DNA of 64,000 nt from Parietichytrium sp. I65-24A (Eukaryota > Sar > Bigyra > Thraustochytrida > Thraustochytriidae): positions 1 to 64,000 of the forward strand of contig BLSF01000041.1 in the NCBI GenBank assembly GCA_012862575.1, in the 5' to 3' direction. A program made the translations under genes and the position numbers. How positions within the stretch are numbered: the stretch's first letter is position 1; every line of letters starts with the position of its first letter. The notes beneath the pieces are model-generated. The model did not search any database and was not told where the DNA came from. It worked only from the letters and a program-made list of their open reading frames with translations. Shown here one piece after another: positions 9,457 to 19,226 of this stretch.

Positions 9457-10745
9457 ATGCGTGGACTTCTCGCATTGATCGGGTTCATCGCTGCTGTGCA
9501 AGGCAGCTGGGAGGATGCGTACTCTCTTGGGCCGGACGGAGTTGCAGAAGCTCTTGGGAGGCCCCTGCCAGTCGAATTGCAAGGGTCAAACTTCACGAAA
9601 GAAAATGTCAAAGCTTTCTTCACAGTCACTGGTGGGCCTGAAACTGAGATGGTGTTTGACGTAGTGCCAGCCCAGGAGACTGTGAGGAGAAGTGCGATTT
9701 TTCATGCTCTCCAGCTCGTGTGCAAGGTATTCTGCACTGCAATTTTTGATTTGGGAGGAAACGATGACATTTATGACAAACTAGAACCCAAGGCGAGAGT
9801 TTACCCGGCGGGGGTTAGCTGGAGTAAGGTCTACGACATGCACCGGAAGAGAGATCTGAAAGGATCGCATATGTGGTGGAAAAATGGATTCGGCGTCAAG
9901 GTGGTCGAAGTGTGGTGGTCCTGGACATTCTACTATGGAGGTAAATATCAGGAAGCTGGGGCGTACTTGAGCGGTGTTTCCGCGAAAATAACTCTCGAAA
10001 ATGCAGCGCTTTTTGGGGCGAATGTAGATGTGAGGGCCTTCAATGAGCGCAACGTTGGCACTGCTACTGGTCCAATCGCCGCGGTGGACATTGATATACG
10101 AATTTACGATGTTGGTGCTTTCGATTCGGATGAGGTTCACATTTATGCCACAATCCAAGGTGACGGAAAGGCCTGGGCGTGGGATGGAATGGGTGGCTAC
10201 CTCAACAAAGACTCCAATATTAGGCCAGAACCGCCGACAAAGTCCCCAACAAAGTCACCGACTTTAAGCTCAAAGAGTTCCGATGCATCCACCTCCTCTG
10301 AGCCCGTCTCATCTTCCGGTCAGGACGTCGTTATGGTTGGTATCTTCGTCATTGCAGGCGCCGTCCTGGTTTTGGGAATGTTTGGACTGATGAAATATAA
10401 ACGAAATCATCAAAGCAGATTGAACAGACCCTTGTCGAGCCAAGTTAAGGTGTAAATAATTTTCGATAATGTTTCCCCGACGGCTTTGCGATCTAAATCC
10501 AAACGCTGAAGAGGAAAAGAGAGCCTCTGAGAGGCTTGGCTTGGAGCTCGGGGTGTTCGAAAAAGGAACCTAAAGCGCAAGAGTAACGAAAAGATCGTGT
10601 GAGTATCACATCAAAAGTCCTCTTGTAGTAAGCTCCAGTTTTCATGCTGTTCTTCTTTTTAAAGGGGAAAAAAAGTGGTTTTAAAATTAAAACATGTAAA
10701 GTTGCTTGAAGTCTCCCGACTTTATTTCCAAGATACGGAAGAACT
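7905..10745 (+). repeat. Tandem duplication unit B
   Basis: Second unit. It runs from an AACAAAGAACTTAAAAG-type lead-in through the conserved upstream blocks and the gene to a 3' flank (GAGAGCCTCTGAGAGGCTTG near 10518, AAGATACGGAAGAACTTTTG near 10731) shared with unit C. Confidence 0.8.
9457..10455 (+). CDS. Copy B of triplicated type I membrane protein, intact
   Basis: 332 residues. The start at 9457 gives the signal peptide MRGLLALIGFIAAVQG and is conserved in all three copies; open sequence upstream is ignored. The ectodomain (~17-255) is shared with copies A and C. It has an N-glycosylation site (NFT), only two cysteines four residues apart (~89 and 93), and conserved blocks DLGGNDDIYD, VWWSWTFYYGGKYQEAGAYL and YATIQGDGKAWAW. 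A short stalk with two KSPT units and a Ser-rich linker follow, then one membrane helix (~291-312) and a short basic cytoplasmic tail. Most likely a plasma-membrane surface protein with a small exposed domain of unknown function. No family is recognised and no catalytic motif is evident. Confidence 0.85.
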   Translation: MRGLLALIGFIAAVQGSWEDAYSLGPDGVAEALGRPLPVELQGSNFTKENVKAFFTVTGGPETEMVFDVVPAQETVRRSAIFHALQLVCKVFCTAIFDLGGNDDIYDKLEPKARVYPAGVSWSKVYDMHRKRDLKGSHMWWKNGFGVKVVEVWWSWTFYYGGKYQEAGAYLSGVSAKITLENAALFGANVDVRAFNERNVGTATGPIAAVDIDIRIYDVGAFDSDEVHIYATIQGDGKAWAWDGMGGYLNKDSNIRPEPPTKSPTKSPTLSSKSSDASTSSEPVSSSGQDVVMVGIFVIAGAVLVLGMFGLMKYKRNHQSRLNRPLSSQVKV

Positions 10746-12879
10746 TTTGCACAAGGAAGTGTATTCTCGATATGCTACGGATTACGTTATCCAAATCCTT
10801 ATTGCTTAATTTATCTTACTTGATCTGTATGACAGAACCTAAGAGTTGGACTTTGCGCACCTCGGGTTGAATGTGTTGAATTTTGATATTCTGGTAGCCC
10901 CTCGATCACGCTCTCATATCCAACAAACCAAGCCTCTTTCTAAAATCCGCAAACGTTTTGTGAAGTCTGCCTCTAATTGTTACTACGTTTGCTCCCGCGA
11001 CATCAACATGAACATCTACAGTACGTGCTACCCAAACCTTCCATAGCGCATTAATTTTGGTAATTTTGGTCCGCGGTAGGATTTGTGCGGCCACAGATGC
11101 TCAAACAAAGCTCGAATATTGAGCACTCCTGTTCCATACCTAAACAAAAAAATGCGAGTTCATCTGCGGAATCCATTTTAAAAACCAGGCAAACGGAGAA
11201 GCACATGGATTGCCAAATTCAGAAGTCCAAAACTCTCTTACGCCTCTTGCGCCTCAGGAACCGGCTCGCAGGAACCGGCATGCTATACAGGTGGCTATAA
11301 AGTCAAGTAGAACCGACTTGACTGGAACCAAGCTAATAGAACTCTATTGAAAAGCTGATTACCTATCTGCAAGTAGCAGTTAGTTAAGGCAGAGCCCTAC
11401 GAACAAAGAACTTCAGAGAGTAAAGAATTTCAGAGAACAAGGAGCCTACGAGAACAAAGAACTGAAAAGAATAAGGAACTAGTCCCCCAAATTCATGGTG
11501 ATGTGTTGTTTTTGTTGTCCTTGACCTTTGTCTCTTCTTGGATTTCTTGAAGACCTTGCTTTTGTTGAGCGTTTCTGTGTTTCTTGTGATACAAACGAGA
11601 ATCCCGTCTCAGTCAGTCTGTCTGTGCACACCCATCCCGTTGTGCTGAAACTGGCGCCCATTGCGAGACCCGCTCTAGTATTCTCAACTCACGGTCATGA
11701 CCGAAAAGCCGGGACTTGTTCATACTTATAGTTCCTGGCCACAGTTCGGGTGTGTATAGGATCGGCGGCGACCCCAACCCACCATGCCCGTCACGCGTGT
11801 CATGCGCGTGTCAGTCTTGAGATTCTCGCTTGGGTGGAGCTGCCGGCCGCAAGCTGCGTACTATACCTGTACTTGTGCTCGTCAATAACGCTCACCCTAC
11901 CTTCTGATAGGGCTTGTTTGCGCTGCACTCTTGAAACTTTTGAAAAGAATGCTCAGATGCTCAGGACATGCACTTTGTTCTCTTTGACTTCGACATACAA
12001 TGTGAGCGAAGTTTAGCATAAACTCGCCTAACCTGCGACTCATACTCGAGTACCTAATACAGGAAAGTGCTAGTAGTTAATGGCGTTTGTGAGTAGCACG
12101 GTAGCACGTGTGTACTGTGAATCCGTGTGCATACTGTGAAGGAGTGAGTACCAGTACTGGTACTGGTACTGGTACTGGTACATGCAAGTGACTGTCAGCG
12201 AGAGAGTACTATCACGTCGTCGTACTTTGTGAGGTGCCCGAGATCTTTGCGCGCCAAAGCGCTTAGTTTACTATTTTTTTAAGAGGTAGGGTAATTAGAG
12301 GTAGGGTAATTATGTGCGGTTTTTGAAGATCTGTGGCATGCTTTATGCGGTGGCGTAGTTACTGTTTTCATCTCATTTCAATCAACAGCAAAAGTGCGTG
12401 TCAACGCTAGCTCTCTAAAGCTACAGCCAAAGTCAAGAGGCTCTGGTTTCGATCAGAGAGACGTTTGAATGAGAGGATGGACTCAGAGTCATGAGAGTCT
12501 GTTGCTGTTGCTGTTTCGCACATCTTCACAAGCACCTGCCCACCAACCCCAGATCCAACAAACTTTTAGAGCGCAGCGGAACTTGAACTTGAAGTGACCA
12601 CGGCAAGCTGTAACTCTGGCCATAACGAGTTCATTTGTTGCAGGGCTCGTGCCGTTTGCGACACCAAGGCAAACCGTTTTCATCTCGAGATGGCGATCCA
12701 TTCCTCTATCCGTTCAGTCCCATGGTTGCTCTCTAAAATGAGCCAAAAAATTGACAAAGCAGTTCCCTAGATTGCTCTCCAGAGCGAACCAAAAAGCTGA
12801 CAAAGCAGTTCCCTATCTTGCAAAACCTTCAGCGACAGAGCAGAATTCGAAGAACGTCGCCGACGTAAACAGCAGAATC
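10456..12879 (+). other. Intergenic: 3' flank of B, a stretch unique to the B-C gap, and unit C upstream region
   Basis: 10456-10745 is the 3' flank shared with unit C. About 10746-11290 is unique DNA with no gene visible. A CTTGACTGGAACCAAGCT segment near 11310 recurs after copy C (~14160). From about 11400 the conserved upstream blocks of unit C begin. A small frame at 11750-12016 is the unit C version of the partly conserved upstream frame. Confidence 0.5.
12147..12181. repeat. (ACTGGT)n microsatellite
   Basis: Tandem GTACTG/ACTGGT hexamers, five to six copies, in the upstream region of copy C. Units A and B have only single GTAC palindromes here. Confidence 0.85.
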
Positions 12880-13836
12880 ATGCGTGGACTTCTGGTACTG
12901 ATTGTATTGATCGCTGCTGTGCAAGGCAGTTGGGAAGATGCATATTCTCTTGGGCCGGACGGAGTTGCAAAAGCTCTTGGGGGGGCCCTGCCAGTCGCGT
13001 TGCAAGGGTCAAACTTCACGAAAGAAAATGTCCAGGCTTTCTTCACTGTTGCTGGTGGGCCTAAAACTGAGAAGGTGTTTGATGTAGTGCCAGCCCCGGA
13101 GACTGCAAAGAGAAGTGCGGTTCATGCTCTCCAGCTCGTATGCAAGGTAGCCTGCACTGCAATTTTCGATTTGGGAGGAAACGATGACATTTATGACAAC
13201 ATAGAACCCAACGCGAGAGTTTACCCGGCGGGAATTAGCTGGGATGAGGTCTACGACATTCACCGAAAGAGAGATCTGGAAGGAAATCATGCATGGTGGG
13301 AAAATACGTTTGGCGACAAGATGATCGAAGTATGGTGGTCCTGGACATTCTACTATGGAGGTAAATATCAGGAAGCTGGGGCGTACTTGAGCGGTGTTTC
13401 CGCGAAAATATCTCTCGAAAATGGAGCGCTTTTTGGGGCGAATGTCGATGTGAGGGCCTTCAATGAGCGCAACGTTGGCACTTCTACTGGGCCAATCGCC
13501 GCGGTGGATATTGATATACGTATTTATGATGCCGGTGTTTTCGATACGGATGAGGTTCACATTTATGCCACCATCCAAGGTGACGGAAAGGCCTGGGCGT
13601 GGGATGGAAAGGGTGGCTACCTAGATAAAGACCCAGACATTAGCCCAGAATCTTCCGGTGAGGACTTCGCTCTTATTGGTGCCATTGCCGGTGCCGTCCT
13701 GGTTTTTGGGATGTGTATACTGCTGAAATCTAATCAAAGTCAAAGCAGCTTGAACAGACCCTTGTCGACCCAAGTTAAGGAGCAAATAATTTCCGACAAT
13801 GTTTTCCCGACTGCTGTGCGAAGGGAAGAAAACTAA
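12880..13836 (+). CDS. Copy C of triplicated type I membrane protein, intact, without Pro-Thr stalk
   Basis: 318 residues from the ATG at 12880, with the signal peptide MRGLLVLIVLIAAVQG. The ectodomain is collinear with copies A and B (NFTKENVQAFF, DLGGNDDIYD, VWWSWTFYYGGKYQEAG, ATIQGDGKAWAWDG). The Pro-Thr stalk is missing: only PDISPESSGED separates the ectodomain from the membrane helix (FALIGAIAGAVLVFGMCILL). The tail contains SSLNRPLSTQVKE, close to SRLNRPLSSQVKV at the end of B. B and C are therefore closer to each other at the C-terminus than either is to A. Function unknown; type I surface location is inferred from topology. Confidence 0.85.
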   Translation: MRGLLVLIVLIAAVQGSWEDAYSLGPDGVAKALGGALPVALQGSNFTKENVQAFFTVAGGPKTEKVFDVVPAPETAKRSAVHALQLVCKVACTAIFDLGGNDDIYDNIEPNARVYPAGISWDEVYDIHRKRDLEGNHAWWENTFGDKMIEVWWSWTFYYGGKYQEAGAYLSGVSAKISLENGALFGANVDVRAFNERNVGTSTGPIAAVDIDIRIYDAGVFDTDEVHIYATIQGDGKAWAWDGKGGYLDKDPDISPESSGEDFALIGAIAGAVLVFGMCILLKSNQSQSSLNRPLSTQVKEQIISDNVFPTAVRREEN

Positions 13837-14028
13837 CGGGGGCTCGCACAACGTCAAGATCTAAATCTAAACGCTGAAGGAAAAGAGAGCCTCTGAGAGG
13901 CTTGGATTGGAGCTCGGGTGTTCGAAAAAGGAACCTAAAGCGCAAGAGTAATGAAAAGATCGTGCGAGTATCGTATCAAAAGTCCTCTTGTAGTAAGCTC
14001 CACTCCATCATGCTGTTCTTCTTAGTTT

Positions 14029-14034
14029 AATAAA
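14029..14034 (+). terminator. Possible poly(A) signal of copy C
   Basis: AATAAA followed directly by an A run, about 190 nt after the stop codon of copy C. Confidence 0.3.
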
Positions 14035-15169
14035 AAAAAAAGGTTTTTAAATTAAAATAAGTAAAGTTGCTTGAAGTCCAAGACACGGAAGAACTTTTGC
14101 ACAAGGAAGTGCACCCAACTATGGCAGGGGTTGTTACACGCCTCCGCTGAGTGAAGCCTGACTGGAACCAAGCTGATAAAAAATAGACTAATTACTGTCC
14201 AAATATGAACGAACAAATTGAACAGTGAATCGAAATCACCAAAATTCACTGTCAATTCGCCAGTCAACAAGCCCAGGCTGTGGTGCAAAAACGGTGGGTG
14301 AACGCTTGAGAGTTCCCGAATCCGGGTCCAGTGGAGACCATAGCAAAGGAATGATCCTAAAGAGCCTGCGATAAGGCGATCAAAATCGCACAACTCGCCC
14401 ACTTTGCACGACCCGGTTGTGCAAATGTGAATAAATGTGTCCACATTCCGAGGTGCAAACCAAAATAGTACCTACGGGACCGTCCCAAAAGCACGATCGG
14501 GAACATGATCGAGTGCGCTGTTCGTCTGCTGCCGTTCTAAGCTGTCCGTAAATCGAACCTCTGTGCTCCATCATCCACAATCCCTCTCCAAACTCATCGA
14601 GAGCCCACCGAGCCGCCGCGTAAAAGGCTAGAACAATTCATTGAGACGAATTCCGACCCAGCTTTTGGTGGTCATGATTCTCGACGCATTGAGCTTCCTT
14701 TTTCTTGCCTCTGTCGCACGTGAAAGAATTGCAAATATCTCTGTTAATTCACCATCTCCAACATCGCCAACCGACCGACCACTTCCAACTTTGCCCCCTC
14801 GAACGGCCCTCCCGCGCTTCTATCCAAAGACCCCGCTTCACTCAACGTAAAAGACCAACTAATGCGCTGGGTCCGGTACGAGAACAACTATCGCCACTCG
14901 TCGAGATACGTTGGAGATGGTGTGGCGGCCCCGGGGAGTATTAGCGAAAGTGTTATGTAAGACTAGTGCTCGGTGGGAGAGCGAGCTCTGGAGGCAGCAT
15001 GGTGAATGAAGGGAAAAAGAACGAGAAATTATGACCTTTGAGAAAGGAGACGGAATGGAACGTGCGCTTCTTTCATTTATCTACATATTCAATCATCTAT
15101 TTTCCTTTGAATTTGCAATAGATAAGCATTGACAATGTGGTTGCGTGATTGTCTCGAGACATCGATTAG

Positions 15170-15236
15170 ACATCGATTGAATGCTTTGATTGATTGAATG
15201 ATTGATTGTATCCATCCATCTATCCATCTATCTGAG
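15170..15236. repeat. Simple repeats, GATTGAAT and ATCCATCT types
   Basis: Imperfect tandem ATTGATTG units followed by CCATCTAT units, read directly. Confidence 0.8.
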
Positions 15237-15246
15237 AACTCAGAAA

Positions 15247-15327
15247 GAGAGGTGAGGAGCTCCAGGGATTGAACCGTCTATCCCTCGAGCTTGCCATGCG
15301 ATGGCCAAAAGACTACGACCACGTCGT
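15247..15327 (-). ncRNA. tRNA-like segment, possible SINE head
   Basis: On the minus strand GGTTCAATCCC fits the Pol III B-box consensus, and TGGTCGTAG about 35-40 nt upstream loosely fits an A box. GGTC/GGCC can form a D-stem-like hairpin. The anticodon and T stems do not close properly, so this is not a functional tRNA. The simple-repeat tail beyond it (15170-15236) would suit a tRNA-derived SINE, but only one copy is seen. Confidence 0.2.
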
Positions 15328-16604
15328 GTGTGCGTGCGTGCGGTGGCCGATTCTGTTGCGCGCAAAGAGGCGAATAGATCAGTTGGCCAAGCTCATAGCT
15401 CATAGCTCATAGTTTATAGCGCAAACCCTTTGAGTCATGTGCATTCCTTCATTCATCCATGCTTTCTTCAATTCAATTTCAATTGAAATGAATCAATCAA
15501 TTCATCAATACTTTATAGAATGTAGAAAAGGAACAATTAGCATCAGAGTCCAACAAACTCTATAAAACGCACGAGGTATTTGCAAGAGCAGAGACCTCCG
15601 GGATGGATTCGATGAGCAGGGAGGGAGGGAGGGACGGAGGGAGCAAGGGAGGGAGTGAGAGGTGGCTGACCTCCAGAGAAGCCTTCAAGAGGATGGCCAA
15701 ACACGCCTCAGAGGGACAATACCCGCCTCCCTAACCCGGACGCTACCCCGCAGGTGGGCTCGTTGGGCTCGTTGGAAGACTACGGCAGGGTTATGTCTGC
15801 CCACAGCCGCCAAAGAAAGGTGGGCTTGCCGACGGATCGGCCTTTCACGGCTGAGGCATCCTTCCGAGATGGTTGGACACTTCCGTAGGGAAAGTCACCG
15901 ACCGCCCCTAGCCGGGAGGAAGGGAGGAAGGGAGGGAGTGTGAGAATGTATATGTCAATCGCTAGCCCAGTTTGCATGGAACAGAAGGCGGGCGTGTATG
16001 TGTGTGTGTCTGTGCGTGTGTGGGCGTGGGCAGGTTCCAAACGGACCTCGCCGCTAAAGGGTAGTAGGACAAGCGAACTCGCAGAAAGAGCGAGCCGCGA
16101 TGGGTTGAAAAGCGTTCGGCTCCGCGGGTGTGCAACGCCAGCTGCTAGCCCGACGTACTGAGAAATTGGTCCACTTGGCAGCTCCTGAAAGAAGAGCAGC
16201 GATGAGAAACGCCTCGAGGAACTTTCGAGGAGTGCTTCAGACTTGAAAAGATCTCAGGGACTCCAGCTCACAACTTTGACTCGACCCTTTTCCGGGGTGT
16301 CATGTTTCAAACCCGGTCGGAAAAGCAGTGAATTCACACTGCAACCAAAGTGTGACTGGTTTGACTTGCTATGTGGCCCGAGCTCCTCTTGGCCCATACA
16401 TTCTCTACCAAGCCCATTGTTTTTCCATATCGTTCTCGCGCTGGGACCCAAGCAAGCCCAAAGCCCGAGCCCGAATCCCAACCAAACCCAGATCCCAAAC
16501 TCGAAACACAAAACAAACAGCAAAACAAAGTGCAAAAGCGCAGCTGGAGATAAATAAACAAATCATAATAACTGGACTCGCGACGTCTCAAGAGCAAGAC
16601 AAAA

Positions 16605-18476
16605 ATGAAGTTTAACAGCAAGGCCCTCGCCTTCTTGGCGCTCTTCACCGTCGGCGCAACTGCGCAGATGGATGACGACGAGGTGGAGTTCGTGCCTCGC
16701 CGCCACCTCCAGGATGACGAGATTCGTCAGACCTTTGGGAACCGAAAATTGGTCGAGACCCCACGCGGTCTCTGGATTGAGAATGGCTACATTGCCATCG
16801 GTCCAGACCAGAGCGTGTGTGATGAAATCGCGACTGAAATTGAAGCGTGGAAGGGCCTCAACATGCCTAACATACAAGGGCTGAGAGGTGAGGGTGAGGA
16901 GGAGGAGGACCTCACGACCCTCACGATCCACGTGCAGTGCTACCTGCCGTTCACCGGCCCTGAGGAGCTCAAGGAGCATATCGAAACGACTTTTGCGGAG
17001 GATGGCGTCACTATTGAACTTGACTTGGTGGTCTACTCTGACTCAGACCCAAAGAGCTGGGGGCTGAACCGCATCGACCAGGAGGACCTCCCACTTTCAA
17101 GCGGCATTGACTTCGACCCCTCCTACACTGGATCTGGCGTCAACATCTACGTCATCGACACTGGTGTTCGCCCAGATCACGAGGAGTTCCTTGTCTCCGG
17201 AGGAAGCCGTGCTTCAGTAGGTTGGTCTGCTTTCACCAGTGAAGACGCCACCACCGATCTGAATGGGCACGGAACCCATTGCTCCGGAACTGCTGCTGGG
17301 TCCACTTACGGAATCGCACGCGATGCGACTGTTATTGGAGTCAAGGTTCTTTCTGGAACTGGAAGCGGCAGCACCTCTGGAGTCATCAACGGAGTCAACT
17401 GGGCTGTGAGCAACCAAAAGAGCAAGTACAGCAAGAAGGCAGCAGTGTTCTCCATGTCCCTCGGAGGCAGCAAGAACACCGCCATGAACAATGCCGTCAA
17501 CGATGCCGTCTCCGCTGGAAACATTGTGGTGGTTGCCGCTGGAAACGACGGAGCAGATGCCTGCAAGTACTCCCCTGCAAGCGCTGGCGGAAGCGGGCGC
17601 AGCGGGGGTGTCATCTCAGTGGGAGCAACCACCAAAACCGACGCCCGTGCTAGCTACTCCAACTACGGAAGCTGTGTTGATATCTTTGCACCAGGTAGCA
17701 GCATCAAGTCCGCATGGAAGGACTCCGCCTCCTCCACCAACACCATCTCCGGGACTTCGATGGCTACACCACACGTCGCCGGGGTGGCTGCAATCCTTTT
17801 GGAGAAGAACAGCATGAGCGCAAGCAAGGCCCGTGCTGAGCTGTTTGCTCTCGCCGCAGGGGACAAGATCAGCGACACCAAGGACGACACCTCCAATCTC
17901 CTTCTCCAGGTCCCAACTTACACTGGCCCACCAACCCCGGCTACTCCGACCCCAACCTTGCCACCAACTCTCCCTCCTCCAACTTTGTGCATTGGATCCA
18001 CCTGCGCAGCATACGAAGCAAGCTTGTTCGGACCAACCGCAAGCCCAACCGTTTCCTATTCTGGACCCCTTGCAGTTGCGGAGACCACCTTGTGCGCAGC
18101 CACCAAAGAGGACTTTACTGGCAAGGTTGTACTTGTTGCTCGCGGCGACTGCGGCTTCTTCAACAAAGTTGCATATGCGCAAAAGCAAGGTGCTGTCGCT
18201 GTGATCCACCACCTACTCAAGTCCTCGGACACCGTCTTCCCGGCCAACTACTATGGCTCTGACTCAGTTAAGATTCCTTCCGTTATGATCTCACTGGCGA
18301 GCGCCAAGTCTTTCAAGAGCCTCGAAGGCGAGACAGTCTATTATGGCAGTGTGAGCCCAGCGGACGTTGATGAGTGCGCCGAGTTCACCACCAAGTCCAA
18401 GTGCAAGAAAAACAAGTCTATCTGCTCATGGACGAAGAATTCTTCCACCAAGAAATACGAGTGCGTGGCAAAGTAG
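16605..18476 (+). CDS. Secreted subtilisin-like serine protease (S8, proteinase K type) with PA domain
   Basis: 623 residues. The signal peptide is MKFNSKALAFLALFTVGATAQ. Residues 22-160 are an acidic propeptide with an inhibitor-I9-like segment. The catalytic domain (~165-435) carries all triad motifs: Asp185 in VIDTGVRPDH, His222 in NGHGTHCSGTAAG, the oxyanion Asn314 in AAGNDG, and Ser385 in SGTSMATPHVAGVAA. A Pro-Thr linker (440-460) leads to a protease-associated domain (~462-585; VVLVARGDCGFFNKVAYAQKQGA). The C-terminal ~35 residues are Cys-rich (DECAEF...KCKKNKSICSW...YEC). It probably hydrolyses extracellular protein as a secreted digestive endopeptidase. A PA domain C-terminal to the protease domain, instead of inserted in it, is less usual. 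It is intronless. Confidence 0.95.
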   Translation: MKFNSKALAFLALFTVGATAQMDDDEVEFVPRRHLQDDEIRQTFGNRKLVETPRGLWIENGYIAIGPDQSVCDEIATEIEAWKGLNMPNIQGLRGEGEEEEDLTTLTIHVQCYLPFTGPEELKEHIETTFAEDGVTIELDLVVYSDSDPKSWGLNRIDQEDLPLSSGIDFDPSYTGSGVNIYVIDTGVRPDHEEFLVSGGSRASVGWSAFTSEDATTDLNGHGTHCSGTAAGSTYGIARDATVIGVKVLSGTGSGSTSGVINGVNWAVSNQKSKYSKKAAVFSMSLGGSKNTAMNNAVNDAVSAGNIVVVAAGNDGADACKYSPASAGGSGRSGGVISVGATTKTDARASYSNYGSCVDIFAPGSSIKSAWKDSASSTNTISGTSMATPHVAGVAAILLEKNSMSASKARAELFALAAGDKISDTKDDTSNLLLQVPTYTGPPTPATPTPTLPPTLPPPTLCIGSTCAAYEASLFGPTASPTVSYSGPLAVAETTLCAATKEDFTGKVVLVARGDCGFFNKVAYAQKQGAVAVIHHLLKSSDTVFPANYYGSDSVKIPSVMISLASAKSFKSLEGETVYYGSVSPADVDECAEFTTKSKCKKNKSICSWTKNSSTKKYECVAK

Positions 18477-19226
18477 GTCTGAGCTCGGTTTTCTCTCCCT
18501 TAGTACGCGATTCGGTTTCGCCTTTCTTTTGTTTCTATTTCTGCTTTTTACTACGTACATTTCGTACTTATTGTTGAACATACAAGGGGCGCAAGTGAGC
18601 TTGACTCCGCAAACCTCGATGACATATTTTTTTCCTGACGATAATCAATTGACCCTAAAAAAAAAGTTAGCTTTCGATATACACTCCAGAACCTGTTCGT
18701 TTTTCAAAAAGAAAAAATGCAATCAAAAAAGGTCGACTTCGCCACTTCTGAAAGAGCGCATTCCGCACAGCTCGCGCAACTGACCGTCGGGCGAAATTTT
18801 CTCTTCATTTGCGATATTGTTGAACAAAAAGGAGAGAAGAGAAGAGAAATGAAAGGGAAGAGAAGAGAAATAACCCGCTTTTGCTCATATTTTTTATCTT
18901 TATTTAGTACATGGAGGATGGAAATTCAGCCTTTCTCAGCTCGATCAGCAAAATGAGAAAATTGTAAAGGTAAAAATCTTCTTTAGCATGCACCTAGCAC
19001 TCTGTATCCGCGGACACTAAAAAGAAAGCGGTTCCACGGCTCGCTCCAACACGGCTAACCAAAGCTTCGTCTGTAGCTAGATCGGCGGGCTCAGGTTAGA
19101 CGAAATGTGATCCCGGAAGGTTATTCAACATAGAATGGGAATACTCGACAGCTTTCAAGAAGGCAAACTTTCCACAAGTTAATGAACGCCACACGGTCAC
19201 ACAACATGCAGAAATATTTCTTTTTC
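18477..19226. other. Intergenic between convergent genes
   Basis: AT-rich 3' flank containing A runs (~18657, ~18707) and a purine-rich GAGAAGAGAAGAG tract (~18830-18870). No gene is seen. Confidence 0.5.

Larger units (their letters stand above)
11400..14110 (+). repeat. Tandem duplication unit C
   Basis: Third unit. It has the same order of conserved blocks as unit B, including the non-inverted 12403-12656 segment, and the same 3' flank (GAGAGCCTCTGAGAGGCTTG near 13880, AAGACACGGAAGAACTTTTG near 14080). Confidence 0.8.
13837..16604. other. Long intergenic region, no supported gene
   Basis: After the unit C flank, which ends near 14110, no frame has convincing coding character. Simple repeats lie at 15170-15236. 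A purine-rich GGGAGGGAGGGA tract lies at 15620-15660, and another at 15917-15940. The GC-rich stretch 15660-15910 gives a 93-codon frame with no recognisable content. 16460-16600 is pyrimidine-poor leader-like DNA just before the subtilisin gene and is probably its 5' UTR. Confidence 0.45.

Noticed and set aside
14380-14850. Small frames on both strands after copy C
   Set aside because: No conservation with other parts of the window, no domain, and lengths expected by chance.
15660-15945. GC-rich stretch considered as a structural RNA (RNase P-like) or a 93-aa gene
   Set aside because: The short resemblances (TACCCCGCAGG, GGGAAAGTC) do not fall in the order or spacing of RNase P RNA, and the frame shows no protein features.
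17616-18212. 198-codon minus-strand frame
   Set aside because: Antisense of the subtilisin gene, whose catalytic motifs fix the true strand and frame.
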